Shown in pieces: positions 60,763 through 64,000 of a stretch of DNA of 64,000 nucleotides. Both the position numbers and the translations under genes were made by a program. The notes under the pieces were generated by a model. That model did not search any database, had not been told where the DNA came from, and worked only from the letters and a program-made list of their open reading frames with translations. The stretch is from Solidesulfovibrio sp. Its GTDB lineage: Bacteria > Desulfobacterota > Desulfovibrionia > Desulfovibrionales > Desulfovibrionaceae. Position 1 is the stretch's first letter. Every line of letters begins with the position of its first letter. The stretch spans positions 82,232 through 146,231 of the forward strand of contig NZ_JBCFBA010000002.1 of NCBI RefSeq assembly GCF_038562415.1. The letters run 5' to 3'.

Positions 60763-60798
60763 AAAACGGCCGTCCGGGTGTTGCCCGGGCGGCCGTTT
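60763..60798 (+). terminator. Intrinsic terminator of pyc-ppsA
   Basis: AAACGGCCG (60764-60772) pairs with CGGCCGTTT, with an inner CCGGG/CCCGG stem. The T-run is only three bases. Also downstream of the convergent DUF2335 gene. Confidence 0.7.
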
Positions 60799-60830
60799 GG
60801 CGTTGGCGCTAACCGATGAGGATATATGTA

Positions 60831-61319
60831 TTATTTCTCGATTTTTCTGCTGCCATAGACGAATACTCCCACGAGGGAGGCGATGGAACCGATACCGAGA
60901 GTCGTTCCGGCCAAGGGTGAGGAGAAGATGGCGATGGCGCAACTGCCGGCTATGGCCAGCATGCCGATGGCGAAGCCGAGCCATAGCCCTGTGACCTTGC
61001 ACCGAATCTCGCAGTTGACGACCTTTTTTTCCTGTTCACGCCGATGCAAACCCTCCGCTTCGGCCATAGCGAGGATTCTCTCAGCAGAACCAGGAAGAAT
61101 CTCTTCATAGCCCTTCACAAACGAGGGATGGGCGAGGGGGCCGGAATAACTCGCTATGGCGGCGATGAGCTGTTTTTTTGTTTTGCTGGGGAATTTTTCA
61201 AGGAGTTCTTCCGTATCCTTGGCCAACGAACCGAACTCCAAAGCATGCGCGCCGGCGTCTATTTTTTCACGACCATTGTCCTCTTCTGCTGAATGAGCTC
61301 GCGGAACGTTACTCTTCAT
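60831..61319 (-). CDS. DUF2335-family membrane protein of an AT-rich islet
   Basis: 162 aa. A charged N-terminus with many Glu and Lys residues, then YEEILPGSAERILAMAEAEGLHRREQE (about 70-100), the family hallmark, and two membrane helices at the end (about 114-135 and 138-155). DUF2335 proteins have no established function and are common on mobile islands. The stop of the next gene upstream (61309) lies inside this reading frame, an 11-base overlap, so the two are translated together. ATG at 61319 was taken; TTG at 61325 is an alternative. Base composition is intermediate between the islet and its GC-rich surroundings. Confidence 0.78.
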   Translation of the reverse strand: MKSNVPRAHSAEEDNGREKIDAGAHALEFGSLAKDTEELLEKFPSKTKKQLIAAIASYSGPLAHPSFVKGYEEILPGSAERILAMAEAEGLHRREQEKKVVNCEIRCKVTGLWLGFAIGMLAIAGSCAIAIFSSPLAGTTLGIGSIASLVGVFVYGSRKIEK

Positions 61320-61593
61320 CTTCAAGCCCCGATACTGCTTGCTCGTTTTGTTGCTTCGTTAATATGTCAAGAAGTTTTTTTTGGAGGGTTTCGTTTTCCA
61401 AGGAGATTTTTATAATGGAGTTGAATATGTCCTTGTTGATATTTGCCCAGTCCGAATGCAAGTTTCGGGAGTCAATCCAAAAGGAGTCTTCCTGAAGATA
61501 TTTGTTGTATAAGTTGCTGTTGTAAAGACCTGAAAGGTCTAAAAGACTCCCACAGCCTTTGCTGAGGAATTTAAGGATGGTAGCGGTTGACAT
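61309..61593 (-). CDS. Small helical protein of unknown family, islet gene 1
   Basis: 94 aa starting MSTATILKFLSKGCGSLLDL, then NSNLYNKYLQEDSFWIDSRN, an Asn/Trp/Ile-rich helix and a C-terminal KKLLDILTKQQNEQ helix ending in acidic residues. Only about 39% G+C against about 68% for its neighbours, with A/T-rich codons, a clear sign of recent transfer. No motif is recognised. It precedes the DUF2335 gene with overlap. A TTG at 61623 would add ten residues; neither start has a strong ribosome binding site. Confidence 0.6.
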   Translation of the reverse strand: MSTATILKFLSKGCGSLLDLSGLYNSNLYNKYLQEDSFWIDSRNLHSDWANINKDIFNSIIKISLENETLQKKLLDILTKQQNEQAVSGLEDEE

Positions 61594-61760
61594 AAGGTGA
61601 CTCGCTGTCGGAGGTTTCGACAATCGGTCCCGAGTGTTGCTTCAAAATCAGGTTGCCCGGTTCCTTGATCGCGTCCGTTCGCGACCTGTCTCACAAAAAA
61701 TGAAACAGATAATGCGCCAAGTCAAGCTGCCTGGCGGAAAGCTGGAGAGCATTCCCGGTA

Positions 61761-63059
61761 TTACAGCTTGTTGAGGATGTTGTCGTCGATCCAGTGCTGG
61801 TCCCACCATTCGATGGGCGAGGTTTCGTGGCCGTCGACCAGCACGCCGAAGTGCAGGTGGTCGCCGCCGGCCAGGCCGCTGACCCCGGTCTTGCCGATGA
61901 TGTCGCCCTTTTTGACGTCCTGGCCGACCTGGACGTTGATCTGGCGCAGGTGGGCGTAGAGGGTCTGCAAGCCCAGGCCGTGGTCGACGATGACCGTCTC
62001 GCCGTAGATGCCCAGGAATCCGGTGAAGACCACCTTGCCGGCATTGGCCGCCGGCACCGGCGCGCCCTCCAGCGAAGCCAGGTCCACGCCCATGTGCGTC
62101 TGCTGGTCGATCTCCTTGCCCTGGTAGAAGTAGGTCCGGTGGTCGCCGAACCCGGCCCGGGGGGCGGCGTTGGGCAGGCGCAGGAAGGCTTTCTTGTCCC
62201 AGAGCATGGCCGGCGCCGACTTGCGCGCCAGCTCCCGCAGAAACACGCTGTTTTGCTTGCGGATGTCGTTGTTGACCCGCAGGTAGATCTGCAGGTTGTC
62301 CCGGGTGTCGGTGATGATGTCGTAGTACTGCGGCATCTTGGATTCCAGGAACGCGTCGGAGATGTTGAGCTTGTCCTGGCGGAACTTGCGCGGGATGGCC
62401 TGGTAGCGGAAGGCGGCCACGGCCTGGTTGCCGGCCCTGTCCGTCACCTTGACCTTGGGCACGAAGAGCTTGGGGTCCATGTCGTAGGGGAAGACGTAGA
62501 AGCCGAAATACTTGCCGTTTTCCAGCTTGTAGGCCGGGAAGAACTCCTGTCCGACGACCACGCCGGCGCTTTCGGCCTCCTCGTTGACCTGGAAGGACAC
62601 CGCGCCCACGCCCCCTTGGCGCACGTTGTGGGCCAGGCTCGTGATCTCCACGCGCGGCGGCGTGGTGTCCAGCGTCATCTGTTTTTCCAGGCGGGTGGTG
62701 TTGCCGGCCCCGAAATTGGCCAGGGACCGGTCCGTGGCCGTGACGGTCAGGCCGAAGGGGCCGTCGCGAAGGCCGGCCGGCTCCAGGGTGAACTTCTCCA
62801 CCGCGTCCTTGACCGGCGTGGCGTAGTTCTGGTCGAGGAGCGTGATCTGCTTGTCGCCCTGGGTCACCACGACCTTGGCGCTTTTGAGCCCTGCCCCGGC
62901 GTCGGCCAGGTTCAGGGTGAATTCGCGCTTGGGCGCGGCCACGTCGTTGGCCGGGGCCAGGACGATGCTGGGCTTTACGGAGTCGGTCAGGAAAAAATAG
63001 CCGCAGGCGGCGCCGATGACGGTCAGGACCGCGGTGACGCCGAAGACGAGTTTCTTCAT
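61761..63059 (-). CDS. M23-family (LytM) peptidase, active-site intact
   Basis: 432 aa. N-terminal membrane anchor (about 5-25), a beta-rich periplasmic region with NLADAGAGLKSAKVVVTQ and GAGNTTRL, then a LytM domain with metal and catalytic residues: HMGVD, YAHL (His370) and HLHFG (His401-His403). It would cut peptide crossbridges in peptidoglycan. It is a paralogue of the 37057 gene: both share anchor, GAGNTTRL, VRQGGVG, the long middle and the end IEWWD. GAGGAA precedes the ATG. It diverges from the coiled-coil gene. Confidence 0.9.
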   Translation of the reverse strand: MKKLVFGVTAVLTVIGAACGYFFLTDSVKPSIVLAPANDVAAPKREFTLNLADAGAGLKSAKVVVTQGDKQITLLDQNYATPVKDAVEKFTLEPAGLRDGPFGLTVTATDRSLANFGAGNTTRLEKQMTLDTTPPRVEITSLAHNVRQGGVGAVSFQVNEEAESAGVVVGQEFFPAYKLENGKYFGFYVFPYDMDPKLFVPKVKVTDRAGNQAVAAFRYQAIPRKFRQDKLNISDAFLESKMPQYYDIITDTRDNLQIYLRVNNDIRKQNSVFLRELARKSAPAMLWDKKAFLRLPNAAPRAGFGDHRTYFYQGKEIDQQTHMGVDLASLEGAPVPAANAGKVVFTGFLGIYGETVIVDHGLGLQTLYAHLRQINVQVGQDVKKGDIIGKTGVSGLAGGDHLHFGVLVDGHETSPIEWWDQHWIDDNILNKL

Positions 63060-63228
63060 GCTGGGTTCCTCATGGTTGCGCCAGGCTTCATACCGGCCGG
63101 TGCCGGGCAGTGCAAGGGCCGGGGGCGACGGATATGCCGCCGGGCCGGAGAGCCCCTTGCCCTGAAGCGGCCCGGCGGGTAGGAAAAGGCCCATTGTCGG
63201 TAACGGTTTCCCACGGAGCTCCCCGCGC

Positions 63229-64000
63229 ATGCACGCCCCGATCCGCCGCCGCTTCCGGTCGCTTTTTCCCTGGATTTGCTGTTGCGTCCTCCTGGCCGTT
63301 CCCCGGGCGGCCCCCGGGCAGGACACGGCCCTGTGGCAGTCCATCAGCGACGGCCTGCGCCAGAATATCGCCCTCAAGCGCCAGGAGCTCGTCCGCATCC
63401 GCCAGGCCCTGCCCGGGGACAAGGCCGCCCTGGACGCCGAACTGGCCGATGTCAGCAGCCGCCTCGACCAGATCCTGCTCCTGCGCGGCGTGGCCGGGGA
63501 GACGCCCTGGGCCGCGCGCAGCCTGCTCATGCAACTGCGCGAGTTGACCCTGGCCGTGGATACGGCCTGCGGGGCGCTCCTCGACATGCGCGACGCGCTC
63601 TCCCGGGCCAAGCAGGAATATGCCGTGGTGCGCCAAATCCGGGCGCAAAACGCCAGCCGCGAATACGCCGACCTGGTCAACGAGGAACTGGCCGGCCCCG
63701 GCCGCGACTTCAAGGAACTCAAGGGCGAGGTCGACGCCGCCAAGGGCGAGGTGGACGCGGCCCTGGCCCAGGCCGACGCCCTCAAGGCCGATATCGAGAC
63801 CGCCCGCCAGGAGGAGGTGGAGCGGTTCATCGGGCTTTTCACCCAGGCCTATTTCACCTCTTCGGGCTCCCTGCTGCGCCTGGCCAACCTGGCGGGCCTG
63901 GTCGACGACTTCGTCCAGTGGTGCGACGGCGCGCCGCGTTTCTGGCGGCCCGTGGCCAACTGGACGCTCTGGGAGCGCTATCTGGCCGTGGCGGCCGTGG
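63229..64000 (+). CDS. Exported coiled-coil protein, possibly MscS-like channel N-terminus (partial)
   Basis: The open frame starts at ATG 63229 (GGAG upstream) and runs off the window: 257 codons seen. Signal peptide (CCCVLLAVPRAAPGQ), then SISDGLRQNIALKRQELV, a long heptad-rich helical stretch (about 40-190) and a hydrophobic, Trp-rich segment that begins near 210. The layout of a signal peptide, long periplasmic coiled coil and later membrane helices is that of KefA/MscK-type mechanosensitive channels, but the channel domain lies outside, so the call is tentative. Confidence 0.6.
   Translation, partial: MHAPIRRRFRSLFPWICCCVLLAVPRAAPGQDTALWQSISDGLRQNIALKRQELVRIRQALPGDKAALDAELADVSSRLDQILLLRGVAGETPWAARSLLMQLRELTLAVDTACGALLDMRDALSRAKQEYAVVRQIRAQNASREYADLVNEELAGPGRDFKELKGEVDAAKGEVDAALAQADALKADIETARQEEVERFIGLFTQAYFTSSGSLLRLANLAGLVDDFVQWCDGAPRFWRPVANWTLWERYLAVAAV

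Noticed and set aside
57196-61002. 1268-codon open frame opposite ppsA
   Set aside because: GC-driven shadow of ppsA; no family features, and it runs through a repeat, a terminator and another gene.
61624-61760. Attachment site or tRNA beside the islet
   Set aside because: No tRNA fold or direct repeat flanking the islet could be found, so integration mechanism is left open.

Overview
The window comes from a GC-rich (roughly two-thirds G+C) Gram-negative anaerobe of the Desulfovibrionaceae, most like the Solidesulfovibrio / Desulfovibrio magneticus group. This is inferred from gene content. A complete qrcABCD operon (29982-34751) encodes the membrane quinone reductase complex of sulfate reducers. 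A TauE/SafE-type anion transporter has a dedicated membrane partner. Pyruvate carboxylase sits next to an over-long PEP synthase. Coding density is high, many genes overlap by a few bases, and several clear starts are GTG or TTG behind a strong ribosome binding site. No tRNA, rRNA, CRISPR array, insertion sequence or replication origin was seen.

Layout. 1-9.6 kb: a HerA-like ATPase, a lytic transglycosylase, a Bcp-type peroxiredoxin, a radical SAM protein, a metallophosphoesterase, an AhpF-like disulfide reductase and small envelope proteins. 9.6-15.4 kb: a sensory block with a chemoreceptor, a histidine kinase, a sigma-54 activator and a lone receiver. Its two ends each carry a near-consensus sigma-54 promoter and the same 26-bp upstream element, which suggests a self-contained, autoregulated circuit. 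15.5-20.4 kb: the TauE operon, a CheY-like protein, an HD hydrolase and a receiver-TPR protein. 20.5-27.5 kb: acyltransferase, MBL hydrolase, two cell-wall enzymes, a RACo-like ferredoxin/ASKHA protein and an Rsm22-like methyltransferase. 27.7-38.4 kb: polysaccharide genes (rfbC, manC, a WbaP-type transferase) flanking qrcABCD, then a 3D-domain protein and an M23-like protein. 38.6-44.4 kb: isocitrate dehydrogenase, then hydantoinase/oxoprolinase subunits split by a glycosyltransferase. 44.6-50.6 kb: the protein quality-control set tig-clpP-clpX-lon. 50.7-51.05 kb: gene debris. 51.1-60.7 kb: cca, birA, pyc and ppsA, where BirA probably biotinylates Pyc and the last two enzymes link pyruvate to oxaloacetate and PEP. 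60.8-61.6 kb: an AT-rich acquired islet of two small genes. 61.8 kb to the end: a second M23 peptidase and the start of an exported coiled-coil protein.

Three things stand out. First is the sigma-54 mini-regulon. Second is a family of at least five intergenic palindromic repeats, one of which seems to supply the ribosome binding site of the first gene. Third is a pair of M23 paralogues, one of which has lost both catalytic histidines but kept its metal ligands. The two-gene DUF2335 islet is the best candidate for an undescribed accessory system, but its function cannot be read from sequence alone.
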